This document shows positions 17,209 through 26,509 of a DNA stretch of 64,000 nucleotides, piece after piece. The position numbers and the translations under genes are program-made. Numbering within the stretch: position 1 is the stretch's first letter; the number at the start of each line of letters is the position of its first letter. The notes beneath the pieces were generated by a model that was given only the letters and a program-made list of their open reading frames with translations, searched no databases and was not told where the DNA came from. This stretch comes from Paenibacillus alba (GTDB lineage: Bacteria; Bacillota; Bacilli; Paenibacillales; NBRC-103111): the NCBI RefSeq assembly GCF_013204855.1, contig NZ_JABMKZ010000009.1, positions 124,001 through 188,000 of the forward strand. Reading direction: 5' to 3'.

Positions 17209-18526
17209 CGCTCCACGTTCTGCCGCCATCCATCGTAATCATTAAATGTCCATTGAGAACAACCCAGCCAAATCCGTCCATGTTCAGAAAAAATTGCTTC
17301 GCATCTTTTAAGATGATGTTGGGTACAATTTGCTGCCAATCCTCCTTGTTATAAGTTCTCATGGTATAAATGCTTTTGCCATCCGTGGATATGGCACGCC
17401 CTTCAATCATGTTGTCAAATTGGTAAATAGGAGATTCTTGCACATCCGTTAACCGGTACTTCAGCGGAAGCCACGTATTCCCGCCGTCATGGGTTTCGTA
17501 GGGGACATAGGTTCTACTATCACCCAGTGCAAATTGAGCAATAAACAACCCATGCTGATCGCCTTCCTGATCGAAAACGGGAGAGAATGTGTTGGCGTAG
17601 CCATTTTTAAATTCATCGGGAATTTCGACATGCTGAACTGCCCATGTTTTACCGCCGTCTTGGGTACGGAATAAGGGGAATTTGTCTGGCCCGTGATAGG
17701 TCGCTGTTATCCAGCCATCATTGGAATGGGGAAAAGCGATACCAGTCGGGTAACCATTGATGGCACTGGAGATATCGCTGACTCGTTGCCAAGACGTGCC
17801 TTGATCATCTGTCCGATAGAGCGACTTTCCCATTAGCCCCGCTGCGGGAGAAGAGGTAAGGAGTGCATAGCTGGGATCAGGGTAAGTGAGGCTGAGGTTG
17901 CTGTACACCGAAACGTTAGTTGACGTTTCCCATGCTTCTTCCGTTGGCAAAGCTGCTGATTTCCAATGTGCGGGCAAGCTGCTGCCATCCTGCAACCATT
18001 GGGTAGCAACAAGCTTCGGCTGCTTGGCATCTGTAAGATAATAGGCAAAGCCCAGAAACGGACTTAAGAAATCACCCGTGAGAAGGCGATCCTTGATCTG
18101 CATACCGTCTGGGATCTTAACCTCCCATGTCTTGCCTGTATTCTTCGTATAGAGCAGTTTGCCGTCTTGCATACCTAAACCTTCCTGACGGTCCATCGTT
18201 AGGATGCTGGCTGGGAATAAGCGAACGGGTATTGGCTGAGGTTTCGGTGATGCGGTTGGCGGTTTCGTCGGATTAGCTGATACTGAGGGAGATGGAACGA
18301 CTGTGGCAGCAGGGGTTGGCTGGCTGGCTGGGAGCACCGAATCTGGCAGGGATGTTGGCGCTGCCGATGCCACAACGGTTGAACTGGGCGGCAAAGTTGG
18401 GACCGTTTGAGGAGTTGGCTGGGCGGATGACTGCATGGCCACTTTGGTTTCATTTGAATCGCATCCAGCAAGCAGCATACATCCTATGAGGGATATCATC
18501 GTAAACATGCGGTATTGGATAATCAT
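17201..18526 (-). CDS. Asp-box beta-propeller lipoprotein of unknown function
   Basis: About 441 residues. It begins with a lipoprotein signal (lipobox LLAGC near residue 20), continues with a Pro/Ser/Thr-rich linker of about 80 residues, and ends in a repeated domain. At least five Asp-box motifs (S/T-x-D-x-G-x-T-W type) are visible: NTGKTWEVK, DQGTSWQRV, DGGKTWAVQ, DGGNTWLPL and DGGRTWSAP. Asp-boxes are structural turns in sialidase-like and YCF48-like beta-propellers. The catalytic arginine triad of a sialidase is not evident, so an enzymatic role should not be assumed. The ATG at 18526 follows AAAAGGGGG; a TTG at 18550 is less likely. It is divergent from aroC. Confidence 0.8.
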   Translation of the reverse strand: MIIQYRMFTMISLIGCMLLAGCDSNETKVAMQSSAQPTPQTVPTLPPSSTVVASAAPTSLPDSVLPASQPTPAATVVPSPSVSANPTKPPTASPKPQPIPVRLFPASILTMDRQEGLGMQDGKLLYTKNTGKTWEVKIPDGMQIKDRLLTGDFLSPFLGFAYYLTDAKQPKLVATQWLQDGSSLPAHWKSAALPTEEAWETSTNVSVYSNLSLTYPDPSYALLTSSPAAGLMGKSLYRTDDQGTSWQRVSDISSAINGYPTGIAFPHSNDGWITATYHGPDKFPLFRTQDGGKTWAVQHVEIPDEFKNGYANTFSPVFDQEGDQHGLFIAQFALGDSRTYVPYETHDGGNTWLPLKYRLTDVQESPIYQFDNMIEGRAISTDGKSIYTMRTYNKEDWQQIVPNIILKDAKQFFLNMDGFGWVVLNGHLMITMDGGRTWSAP

Positions 18527-18699
18527 TCGTTTACCCCCTTTTATTACCAATTAGACGTGGGCAAGTTTGTTTCGGGTCATAAAGGTGATATAAATGCTCT
18601 CTATGCCAAATGGCGATTATTCCAATTTCATTTATGCCAACGAAATGTCTAAAATAAAGGAATAGAGATCCAACATTCGTTGATTAGGAGATGGGCAAT

Positions 18700-19755
18700 A
18701 TGGCTGGCAACACATTTGGCGAGAGATTTCAAATTACAACGTTTGGTGAATCCCACGGAGAAGCCGTCGGAGTCATTATTGATGGCGTGACGCCGGGCGT
18801 TGAGATCGATGAGGCTTACATTCAAGTGCAGATGGATAGAAGGAAGCCAGGGCAATCCTCCGTGACGTCCCCTCGCAAGGAATATGACAAAATCCATATC
18901 ATTTCCGGCACTTTTGAAGGTAAAACAACGGGGACTCCGCTATCGATTATTTTATACAATACGGACATGAGACCTGAAGCCTACGATGATATCAAAAATT
19001 CGTTCCGGCCTGGTCATGCAGATTTTACCTACTTGCAAAAATACGGCGTACGCGACCACAGAGGGAGCGGCCGGGCATCAGGCAGAGAAACGGCATCCCG
19101 AGTAGCAGCGGGGGCTGTCGCACGCAAGCTGCTTGAGCGCAGAGGCGTGTCCCTCGTCGCCTACACAACGGAAATCGGCGGGATCAAATGTCGTGATTTT
19201 ATAGAGGACGCGATTGAAGCCAATCCTGTTCGAGCGTGTGATCCGGATGCAGCGATGAAAATGGTTGAGAAGATTGAAGCCTTGGCATTAGCTGGAGACA
19301 GCTGCGGCGGCATCGTAGAATGCAGAATTCGCGGCGTTCATCCAGGGCTGGGCGAGCCGGCTTTTGATAAGCTTGATGCCGAATTAGCCAAAGCGATGCT
19401 GTCCATCGGAGCTATCAAAGGGATCGAATTTGGTGCAGGTTTTGCTGCAGCAAGCATGCTGGGCAGTGAGCATAATGATCAAATGAATGCGGAAGGGTTC
19501 AGCAGCAATCATGCAGGCGGGATCATCGGAGGCATCAGTACGGGCGCAGACATCGTTTTTCGCGTCGTGGTCAAACCGACTTCGTCGATCTCCGTGCCGC
19601 AGAATACGATCAATGTCAATGGCGAGGAAAAAGTCATTGTGACAAAAGGACGGCATGATCCTTGTATTTGCCCAAGAGTCGTGCCCGTGGTAGAAGCGAT
19701 GGCATGCCTTGTAATCGAGGACCATTATAAGCGTCAAGCTGCTCTGCTGTATTAA
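18700..19755 (+). CDS. aroC: Chorismate synthase
   Basis: About 351 residues. It converts 5-enolpyruvylshikimate-3-phosphate to chorismate using reduced FMN, the last common step to aromatic compounds. The signature FGESHG is present near the N-terminus (residues 13-18), and GRASGRETASRVAAGAVA and the C-terminal RHDPCICPR-type segment are all present. The N-terminal MAGNTFGERFQITTFGESHG pattern is the E. coli-like class rather than the usual Bacillus class (starting like MRYLTAGESHG). The start at 18700 has TTAGGAG nine bases upstream. It stands alone, with no other aromatic genes nearby, and has its own terminator, so it may be a second, acquired copy (inference). Confidence 0.95.
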   Translation: MAGNTFGERFQITTFGESHGEAVGVIIDGVTPGVEIDEAYIQVQMDRRKPGQSSVTSPRKEYDKIHIISGTFEGKTTGTPLSIILYNTDMRPEAYDDIKNSFRPGHADFTYLQKYGVRDHRGSGRASGRETASRVAAGAVARKLLERRGVSLVAYTTEIGGIKCRDFIEDAIEANPVRACDPDAAMKMVEKIEALALAGDSCGGIVECRIRGVHPGLGEPAFDKLDAELAKAMLSIGAIKGIEFGAGFAAASMLGSEHNDQMNAEGFSSNHAGGIIGGISTGADIVFRVVVKPTSSISVPQNTINVNGEEKVIVTKGRHDPCICPRVVPVVEAMACLVIEDHYKRQAALLY

Positions 19756-19774
19756 CTGTCGCAAAAGTAGCAAG

Positions 19775-19811
19775 AAAACCGTGTCTCCAATTTATGGAGA
19801 GGCGGTTTTTT
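19775..19811 (+). terminator. Terminator after aroC
   Basis: AAAACCG and TCTCCA pair with TGGAGA and CGGTTTT around a 5-base loop, ending in a T-run of six. Confidence 0.88.
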
Positions 19812-19816
19812 CCAAA

Positions 19817-20047
19817 AGACTCCTATTTCGCTCAAACGGGCCGATAGCTTCAATTGCCGCCTGAGCAGCAAATAGCAGCCCCCAAAGACTCCTATCTCGC
19901 TCAAACGGCCGCTTTTTGAGTAGATAGAAGTCTCTAGGGGCTCTTAATCGGCCAAAGTATCCCCATTCTGCCGCCTGAGCGCCAAATAGCAGCCCCCAAA
20001 GACTCCTATTTCGCTCAAGAGGCCGCTTTTAAAGTAGATAGAAGTCT
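19817..20047. repeat. Palindromic intergenic repeat family (AGACTCCTAT type)
   Basis: Three copies of AGACTCCTATYTCGCTCAA start at 19817, 19886 and 20000. The second and third are followed by an inverted counterpart AGTAGATAGAAGTCT (19918-19933 and 20033-20047), giving long imperfect hairpins around a GGCCGC loop. About 115 bases including the flanking AGCAGCCCCCAA are repeated. This occupies the 395-base gap after aroC. No gene is credible here; the remaining 20048-20150 shows nothing recognisable. Confidence 0.8.
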
Positions 20048-20150
20048 TTAGAGGCTCTTAATCAGCCCCGATAGCTCCTCTTCATTCGTCGAAGTTAGGC
20101 AAAGAGCATCCTAACGAACCTCTGGTGTTCTATTTTTCGGATAAGAAGGC

Positions 20151-21728
20151 TCAACCCGGAGCCAAACGACCATTCCGATACTCTTTTGGAGACATCAAAT
20201 ACTGCTGCTTGAACACATTGGTGAAGTAGTTCGGCTCATCGAAGCCGATAGCGCAAGCAATTTCGAATATTTTCATGTCCGTATTGCGGAGCAGAATGGC
20301 CGCTTTGTCCATACGGACGCGAGTGACGAAGCGGGTGAAGCTTTCTCCCGTTGATTTCTTGAACAATACGCTGAAATAGCTGGCATTCAGATGAATATGA
20401 GAGGCGACATCCGTCAACCGGCATTCCTCGTTGTAATGCTCCTCGATATATTTGACAGCCCGCTCGATCAGATTGTCATTTTTGGACGCCTGCCAGTTGT
20501 TGAAGAGCAGCAAGAAGTTAGCTACTTGTTCGCTCGCCCAATGGCCGACTTCCTCCGCCGTCCAATGGGTTTGAGGCATGTCCCCGGGAATCCGAGCCAG
20601 CGAGGTTTGTTCCTCAGGTGCTAATTGTTTTTGAATAGTTCCCAGCAATGCAATGGAAAGCGAAAGCGCCTGAATTTTCATGTCTGCCAGCGTGGCGTTG
20701 GAAAGCTCAATCAGCAAGCGATCAAGAAGCTGTTGAAGGCTTTCTTCTTGGTTCATCAATATGGCGGACATGAGCTGGACCTCCAGTTCGTTCACCTTTG
20801 ACTGGTTGAGCGACAGCGTCATGGTCATGCTGGATCCGTTGCTGGTTTCACTTCCGCTTGTGCCCGGAGCTCCGCCAGAGGAGAGGGCGGCTTCTTTGAA
20901 CTGCACATAGCGTTCTGCCAACTGCTTGGCTGAAACATCAGCTCCCATGGGGTGAATGTTGAGATGGATTTTCAAATATTCCCAAGACGCCTGCTGAATG
21001 GCTTCCTGTATAGCCGCATTCACGGTATGGTAGTCCGAAACGAGCACAAAACGGTCATGTTCCACGAGCAGAAGACGAGCATCCAGTCCCGAGCCTTTCA
21101 GCAGCTCCTCCACGATATTGGACAAGGCAAACTGAATTAAACGCATATCACTGATGCCGTAATCTTTGATGGCTAAATCCTCATTATTCATCTGAAGCAG
21201 CCACAATTCTTTGTTGCTGAGCATACTGTCGAGACTTTTCTCGGCATCAGCCCTATGGGTGTAAGGCAAGTTCAGCAGAGCGGAACGAAGCTCCTGATCC
21301 TGCTGCTGCCTTTGCTGCCCTAACTGCTGCTGCTGTTTCGAATATTTTTCATAAAAACGCTCGGATGCCTTGCTCATCACCTGCTGGACATCTTGTTCCG
21401 TGCATGGCTTAATTAATAAATCCAACGCCCCAAGCCGGACGGCGGCCTGCGCGTATTCGAAGTTTTTGTATCCGGTCAAAATGATAACAAGCAGATCGGG
21501 ATGACTTTGCCGCAAATGACCAACGAACTCGATTCCATCCATAATGGGCATCCGGATATCGGTCAGCACTAGATCAGGCTGCACCTGCTCAATTAACGCA
21601 AGCGCATCCTGACCATTGCTTGCCTCGCCAACGACCGTCCAGCCTTGTTGGCCGTCTTCAAACATTTTCCGCAGTCCCATGCGGAAATTCGGCTGATCCT
21701 CGACGATCAGCACTTTACCTTTCGGCAT
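20151..21728 (-). CDS. YesN-type AraC-family response regulator
   Basis: About 525 residues: receiver domain (VLIVEDQPNF, Asp in LVLTDIRMP, Lys in LDLLIKPC), a Gln-rich coiled stretch near residues 135-150 (QQQQLGQQRQQQ), a long middle domain with no clear assignment, then an AraC domain at the C-terminus (LTDVASHIHLNASYFSVLFKKSTGES; IFEIACAIGFDEPNYFTNVFKQQYLMSPKEYR). The ATG at 21728 overlaps the kinase gene by 14 bases. No transporter lies beside the pair. It diverges from the iol operon, so inositol or a derivative is a plausible signal (inference). Confidence 0.9.
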   Translation of the reverse strand: MPKGKVLIVEDQPNFRMGLRKMFEDGQQGWTVVGEASNGQDALALIEQVQPDLVLTDIRMPIMDGIEFVGHLRQSHPDLLVIILTGYKNFEYAQAAVRLGALDLLIKPCTEQDVQQVMSKASERFYEKYSKQQQQLGQQRQQQDQELRSALLNLPYTHRADAEKSLDSMLSNKELWLLQMNNEDLAIKDYGISDMRLIQFALSNIVEELLKGSGLDARLLLVEHDRFVLVSDYHTVNAAIQEAIQQASWEYLKIHLNIHPMGADVSAKQLAERYVQFKEAALSSGGAPGTSGSETSNGSSMTMTLSLNQSKVNELEVQLMSAILMNQEESLQQLLDRLLIELSNATLADMKIQALSLSIALLGTIQKQLAPEEQTSLARIPGDMPQTHWTAEEVGHWASEQVANFLLLFNNWQASKNDNLIERAVKYIEEHYNEECRLTDVASHIHLNASYFSVLFKKSTGESFTRFVTRVRMDKAAILLRNTDMKIFEIACAIGFDEPNYFTNVFKQQYLMSPKEYRNGRLAPG

Positions 21729-23523
21729 ATGCCAGGCCCCCGTTCTCCATGGTGATATAAGGCAAAAGAAGACGCATCGTCGTTCCGCTGTCCACAACGC
21801 TCATAATTTCCAAGCGGTAGGGTGAACCATAGACTAACTCAATGCGGCGAACGACGCTTCGCACCCCAAGACTTTCACGCCCGTCAGAACGCTGCGGCAA
21901 AGCGGCCCCTTTCTCACCCAGCAGCTGTGAAATGGCGGATCCATCCATGCCACAGCCATTATCAGTCACTTCAATTTCCAGAAATCCATCCGCATTGCGA
22001 GCTCTAATGACTAGCACTTTATGGGCAACCTTGTTGCGGAAGCCATGCACGAATACATTCTCGACGAGCGGTTGAAGCAGGAAACGCATGATTTCACAGT
22101 CAAGAATATCCTCATCTGCTTGAATGATGGTCTCTAAATTCGCTTCAAATAACTCCGTTTGCAGCTTCAAATAGTTGCGCATTTGCTGCAATTCTTCCCG
22201 TACGCTCGTTGGAGTTCTGACAGGCATTAACGAGTATTTGAGCATTTCGGAGATCGCTGCAATCAAAGAGGCGGTTTCTTTCTCATTTTGCAAATAAAGC
22301 TTCCAGTAAATTTCGTTAAACATATTATGCAGAAAATGCGGATTCAGCTGCGCTTGCAGCGCTTTCAGCTCGGCTTCCCGTTCGCTTAACTGCGTCATAT
22401 AGACTTCTTTAATCAACCGCCCGACTTGCTCGGCCATGGCATTGAAGCTTTCGGCCATATAAGCAAGTTCATCCTTGGTGCGAATTTCGATGCGGGCCTC
22501 GAAGTCGCCAGAGCGAACTTTGCGGAGTCCCATCAACAAATCCTTAAGCGGGCGCAGCAATTTCCCCGTGGACAAGACGATCAGGATGCTGGTAAGCATA
22601 ATGCTGATTAAACCCGAGTAGACGATTCTTTGCGAAAGGGCTTTATTTTTACTTCGAATATCCGTCAAAGAAGTTCCGCTTACCAGCTTAAACGAAGTGG
22701 CTTTGGATTCGCCTTGAACGAACAAATGGTTATCCATCACTTGGGTTTGATTGAGATTAACCAGAAGCTGCTGCTTCTCGGCCAAATTTTGCGTAACGTT
22801 GCTGTAAAGCAGTTCCTTGTTATTGTTAAACAAATACACTTCACCTGTTCCATCCTTCGTCAACTCCTTGAGCGACCCTGAGAAAAAGGATTCATCCATC
22901 GCCATGACGAGCACACCATACGTATTCAAGGCACTATTTTTCATATAACGGGCAATGATGATCGTTTGTCGGAAGCCGCTGGGCTCAACAGAGCTGGGCA
23001 AGGCCATGCTTGTCCACACAAGATTGCCGGAGGTATCGCTCAATTTGGAGCTAATGACCTGAAAGACCTCGTCGCTTAAATTGTTAATGGTGGAGGTGGT
23101 ATAGCTGAAATAAGAAGGATTGCCGTTTAGATCATAGAGATACATTCCGGTAATATAAGGGGCGTCCGATTTGATTTGGAAAATCTGTTCTTCGATCTGC
23201 TTTTTGTCAAAATACAAATTGAAAGCGTCTGCATCTTCGGCCGAATTGATGCGTTTAATGACCTGTTCAATCTGGGGATTAAACACAATCGTTTGGGAGA
23301 TGCGGATGATCTCCTGGACTTTAAGCTCCATTTTGGCCAAAGCCTCTTCATTGGTGCGAGAGAACTGCTTGCTGATCTCTTCCTCAAACAGCTTCAGGTT
23401 GTATTGATACGTTAAATAGCCGGTGATCCCAAAGGACAAAAGAATAATGACAGACAAGCTCAGGATAAGTTTGACGCGAAAGCTTCTGTTGATTCCAAGC
23501 AAGGCTTGCATCCAATTAGGCAT
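21715..23523 (-). CDS. YesM-type sensor histidine kinase
   Basis: About 602 residues. A first membrane helix (LILSLSVIILLSFGITGYL), a large extracytoplasmic Cache-type region to about residue 300, a second helix (GLISIMLTSILIVL), a HAMP domain (KLLRPLKDLLMGLRKVRSG), the phospho-acceptor LQAQLNPHFLHNMF, and an HATPase domain (N box QPLVENVFVHG, G1 DNGCGM). The start at 23523 has GAGGT eight bases upstream; longer versions lack a ribosome site. It is cotranscribed with the overlapping AraC-type regulator and shares its promoter region with iolD. Confidence 0.9.
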   Translation of the reverse strand: MPNWMQALLGINRSFRVKLILSLSVIILLSFGITGYLTYQYNLKLFEEEISKQFSRTNEEALAKMELKVQEIIRISQTIVFNPQIEQVIKRINSAEDADAFNLYFDKKQIEEQIFQIKSDAPYITGMYLYDLNGNPSYFSYTTSTINNLSDEVFQVISSKLSDTSGNLVWTSMALPSSVEPSGFRQTIIIARYMKNSALNTYGVLVMAMDESFFSGSLKELTKDGTGEVYLFNNNKELLYSNVTQNLAEKQQLLVNLNQTQVMDNHLFVQGESKATSFKLVSGTSLTDIRSKNKALSQRIVYSGLISIMLTSILIVLSTGKLLRPLKDLLMGLRKVRSGDFEARIEIRTKDELAYMAESFNAMAEQVGRLIKEVYMTQLSEREAELKALQAQLNPHFLHNMFNEIYWKLYLQNEKETASLIAAISEMLKYSLMPVRTPTSVREELQQMRNYLKLQTELFEANLETIIQADEDILDCEIMRFLLQPLVENVFVHGFRNKVAHKVLVIRARNADGFLEIEVTDNGCGMDGSAISQLLGEKGAALPQRSDGRESLGVRSVVRRIELVYGSPYRLEIMSVVDSGTTMRLLLPYITMENGGLAYAER

Positions 23524-23647
23524 CGTAATGACCTCGGTTTCAATCATTTTTAGAATATATAGGGCGACGCAGATGAGGCATTTGCTACCTAAAGGATAAC
23601 ACAAAAAATAAAGATTGCGATGGAAATAAATATGTTATATCATCGGA

Positions 23648-23680
23648 TTAAGCGCTTAACCCACAAAGATTAAGCGCTTT
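23648..23680. promoter_or_regulatory. Twin LacI-type operator boxes ahead of iolD
   Basis: Two near-identical boxes, GATTAAGCGCTTAACC and GATTAAGCGCTTTACC, contain the palindromic core TTAAGCGCTTAA (23648-23659) and TTAAGCGCTTT (23670-23680). Their centres are 22 bp apart, about two helical turns, so two dimers would bind on the same face. The central CG is typical of LacI/GalR-family operators. The regulator encoded at the end of the iol operon is the likely binder; CcpA is an alternative. Confidence 0.7.
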
Positions 23681-23706
23681 ACCTTACCTTTGAGGGGGAG
23701 AAAGCC

Positions 23707-25572
23707 ATTCATACGATACGTCTTACCATGGCCCAGGCACTGCTTCGCTTTCTGGATCAACAGTACATCTCAGTCGATGGGCATGAAACGAAATTTGTTC
23801 GGGGCGTCATGGGCATTTTTGGTCATGGCAATGTGACCGGCATCGGGGAAGCCTTGGAACGCAGCGCAGGGAGTTTGACTTACATACAGGGGAAAAATGA
23901 ACAGGGCATGGTGCACGCGGCGGCGGCTTTTGCCAAGCAAAAGAACCGCCTGCAAATTTACGCTTGCACAAGCTCTATCGGGCCAGGCGCGTTGAACATG
24001 CTGACAGCCGCTGCGACGGCAACTGTTAATCGGATTCCGGTGCTGCTGCTGCCGGGGGATAATTTTGCTTCCAGACAGCCAGACCCGGTTCTGCAGCAGT
24101 TGGAAGTCGCAGGAGACTACAGCCTGTCTGCCAATGATCCTTTCAAGGCCGTCAGCAAATACTGGGACCGCATCGTGCGTCCCGAGCAGTTGATGACGGC
24201 GGCGCATCAAGCGATGCGCGTGCTTACCGATCCTGCGGAAACAGGAGCTGTTACACTAGCGCTTCCGCAGGATGTGCAGGCTGAGGCTTATGATTACCCA
24301 GAAGCCTTTTTTGCCAAACACGTGCACTACATAGATCGGCGGCCTCCAGCCAGAGAAGCTGTGAATCGTGCGGTGGATTTGATGCTCGGGAAGAAGCGGC
24401 CGCTGATCATCGCTGGCGGCGGTGTCCTGTATGCCGGGGCGACGAAGGAACTGGCTGAGTTCGCTGAGGCTTTTCACATCCCGGTAGCTGAGACGCAGGC
24501 AGGCAAAAGCTCCCTGCCATGGAACCATCCGCTGCATGTAGGGGCGATCGGTGTGACAGGATCTCGCGCAGCGAACATCATCGCGAGAGAAGCTGATCTG
24601 ATCATCGGCGTCGGGACGCGTTACTCCGATTTTACAACGGCATCCAAATCAGCTTTTGCTCATCCGGATGCGCAGTTTATCAATATCAACATCAGCGGCT
24701 TCGATGCGTCCAAATTAAACGGCATTGGCATCACGGCAGATGCCAAAGAAACGTTAGGCACCTTATTCCACGCGTTGTCCGCTCATTACTATGAGAGCGG
24801 TTACGAAAGCGGGTATGTGGAGCTTTTGAAAGCAGAGTGGGAGCAGGAGGTCGATCGTCTGTATGCCATGGAGCACGCCGAAGGCATGGCGCAAACGCGC
24901 GCGCTTGGCGTGATAAACCAAACGATTGACCCCTCAGCGGTCGTCGTTTGTGCAGCCGGAAGTCTCCCAGGCGATCTTCACCGGTTATGGCGATCAACCG
25001 AGCCCAAAACGTATCACATGGAATACGGCTTCTCCTGCATGGGATACGAAGTAAGCGGCGCTTTTGGCGTGGCGCTGGCTGATCCCCATCGCGAGGCGTA
25101 TGCCATCGTTGGAGACGGAAGCTACTTGATGCTTCACTCGGAGCTGCTGACCAGCCTGCAGGAAGGCCGCAAAATCACGATTTTGCTGTTCGATAATCAC
25201 GGCTTCCAGTGTATTCACAACCTGCAAAGAGGCCACGGCAGCGATGGCTTCGGCAATGAATTCCGCTATCGCGAAGCGGCGACAGGCAAGCTGACAGGTA
25301 GCTACATGCCGATCGACTTTACGGCGCATGCCCGCAGTTTGGGAGCGAAGGCTTACAAAGCAGGCACGCCTGAACAACTTAGGGAAGCGCTGCTGAAAGC
25401 CAAGGAAGAAACCGTGACGACCTTGATCGAAATTCCGGTTGTGCCGGGAACGAACACGGATGGCTATGAATCCTGGTGGCAAGTAGGCGTGCCAGAGGTG
25501 TCCGAGAGCGAAAAGGTGCTTAAAGCGCATGAAGAAATGAAGAACCGCATCCAAGCGGCCAAACCTATTTAA
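23707..25572 (+). CDS. iolD: 3D-(3,5/4)-trihydroxycyclohexane-1,2-dione hydrolase
   Basis: About 621 residues. This thiamine-diphosphate enzyme opens the ring of the diketone made from myo-inositol to give 5-deoxy-glucuronate. The N-terminal domain carries [13 protein letters not shown] and [10 protein letters not shown] segments, and the C-terminal ThDP motif GDGSYLML...DNHGFQ is clear. The conserved [11 protein letters not shown] start of IolD proteins is encoded from 23713, upstream of the first ATG (23728). In that frame no ATG, GTG or TTG occurs between the stop at 23671 and 23728. GAGGGGG sits eight bases before an ATT codon at 23707, which I take as the start. It is the first gene of the iol operon. 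Confidence 0.93.
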   Translation: MHTIRLTMAQALLRFLDQQYISVDGHETKFVRGVMGIFGHGNVTGIGEALERSAGSLTYIQGKNEQGMVHAAAAFAKQKNRLQIYACTSSIGPGALNMLTAAATATVNRIPVLLLPGDNFASRQPDPVLQQLEVAGDYSLSANDPFKAVSKYWDRIVRPEQLMTAAHQAMRVLTDPAETGAVTLALPQDVQAEAYDYPEAFFAKHVHYIDRRPPAREAVNRAVDLMLGKKRPLIIAGGGVLYAGATKELAEFAEAFHIPVAETQAGKSSLPWNHPLHVGAIGVTGSRAANIIAREADLIIGVGTRYSDFTTASKSAFAHPDAQFININISGFDASKLNGIGITADAKETLGTLFHALSAHYYESGYESGYVELLKAEWEQEVDRLYAMEHAEGMAQTRALGVINQTIDPSAVVVCAAGSLPGDLHRLWRSTEPKTYHMEYGFSCMGYEVSGAFGVALADPHREAYAIVGDGSYLMLHSELLTSLQEGRKITILLFDNHGFQCIHNLQRGHGSDGFGNEFRYREAATGKLTGSYMPIDFTAHARSLGAKAYKAGTPEQLREALLKAKEETVTTLIEIPVVPGTNTDGYESWWQVGVPEVSESEKVLKAHEEMKNRIQAAKPI

Positions 25573-25593
25573 CCAACAAAGGGGATTTGAACG

Positions 25594-26502
25594 ATGACAG
25601 AGCTTCCATTCAAGCTGGGCGTGCACCCGATTAATTGGGTGGGTGAAGATGTTAAGGAGCATGGCGCAGATACGACGTATGAACAAATTTTAGATGATAT
25701 AGCAGCACTAGGGCTTGCAGGCACCGAGATGGGGCGCAAATATCCAACAGACATTCCCGTGTTAAAAGAAGAACTCGCGAAGCGGGGCATTCAGCTTGTT
25801 TCGCAGTGGAAATCGGTGCTTTTCTCCGATCCTGCCTACCGCGACGAGGAGCTTGCCGCTTATCGCAAGCATGCGCAGTTTCTCCAAGAAATGGGCAGCA
25901 CGGTCATCAGCACGGCGGAAGTGGGGGGCTCGCTCCATTTTGATCCGCGCCGGACGCCTAACGAGAAGGAAGTGCTTCGTCTGGATGAGGCAGGCTGGCA
26001 GAGCTTGGCTGAGGGGCTTAATCTTGCAGGGGCCATCGCGCAGGAATATGGACTCAAGCTAACCTATCATCATCATGGCGGTACAGTGGTAGAAAGCCCG
26101 GAGGAAATCGACAAGCTGATGGCAATGACGGATCCTGCGCTTGTGCATTTGCTTTTTGACACGGGCCATGCTTACTACGGCGGGGCAGATCCGCTGACCG
26201 TGCTGCGCAAGCATTACGGCCGTATCGCGTACATTCATTTGAAGGACATTCGTCAAGCGGTGCTGGATGAAGCGAGAGCGGAACAAGTGGACTTTGTGAC
26301 CTGTATTCGAAAAGGCGTATTCACCGTTCCTGGCGATGGCTGCCTTGATTTTGGGCCGATTTTCCAAGAGCTGCTGGAGCGGAAATATGAAGGATGGGCG
26401 ATGCTCGAAGGTGAGCAAGACCCGGTTACGCATCCTCCTTATGAATATGCCAAAAATGCACTTCGTTATATCCAATCTCTTATTCCCCAAGAAAGAAGGT
26501 AA
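25594..26502 (+). CDS. iolE: Inosose dehydratase
   Basis: 302 residues, a TIM-barrel metal enzyme that removes water from 2-keto-myo-inositol to give the trihydroxycyclohexanedione used by IolD. Hallmarks are LGVHPINWVGED near the N-terminus, AEVGGSLHF, YHHHGGTVVE with metal-binding residues, LLFDTGHAYYGG, and the C-terminal WAMLEGEQDP. The start at 25594 follows AAAGGGGA, 21 bases after iolD. Part of the iol operon. Confidence 0.95.
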   Translation: MTELPFKLGVHPINWVGEDVKEHGADTTYEQILDDIAALGLAGTEMGRKYPTDIPVLKEELAKRGIQLVSQWKSVLFSDPAYRDEELAAYRKHAQFLQEMGSTVISTAEVGGSLHFDPRRTPNEKEVLRLDEAGWQSLAEGLNLAGAIAQEYGLKLTYHHHGGTVVESPEEIDKLMAMTDPALVHLLFDTGHAYYGGADPLTVLRKHYGRIAYIHLKDIRQAVLDEARAEQVDFVTCIRKGVFTVPGDGCLDFGPIFQELLERKYEGWAMLEGEQDPVTHPPYEYAKNALRYIQSLIPQERR

Positions 26503-26509
26503 TGGTTCG

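Noticed and set aside
17201..18526. Annotation as a sialidase
   Set aside because: Asp-boxes alone are structural; the catalytic arginines and Tyr/Glu pair are not recognisable.
24994..25686. Long minus-strand open frame opposite iolD and iolE
   Set aside because: It is the antisense shadow of two strongly conserved enzymes and resembles no known protein.
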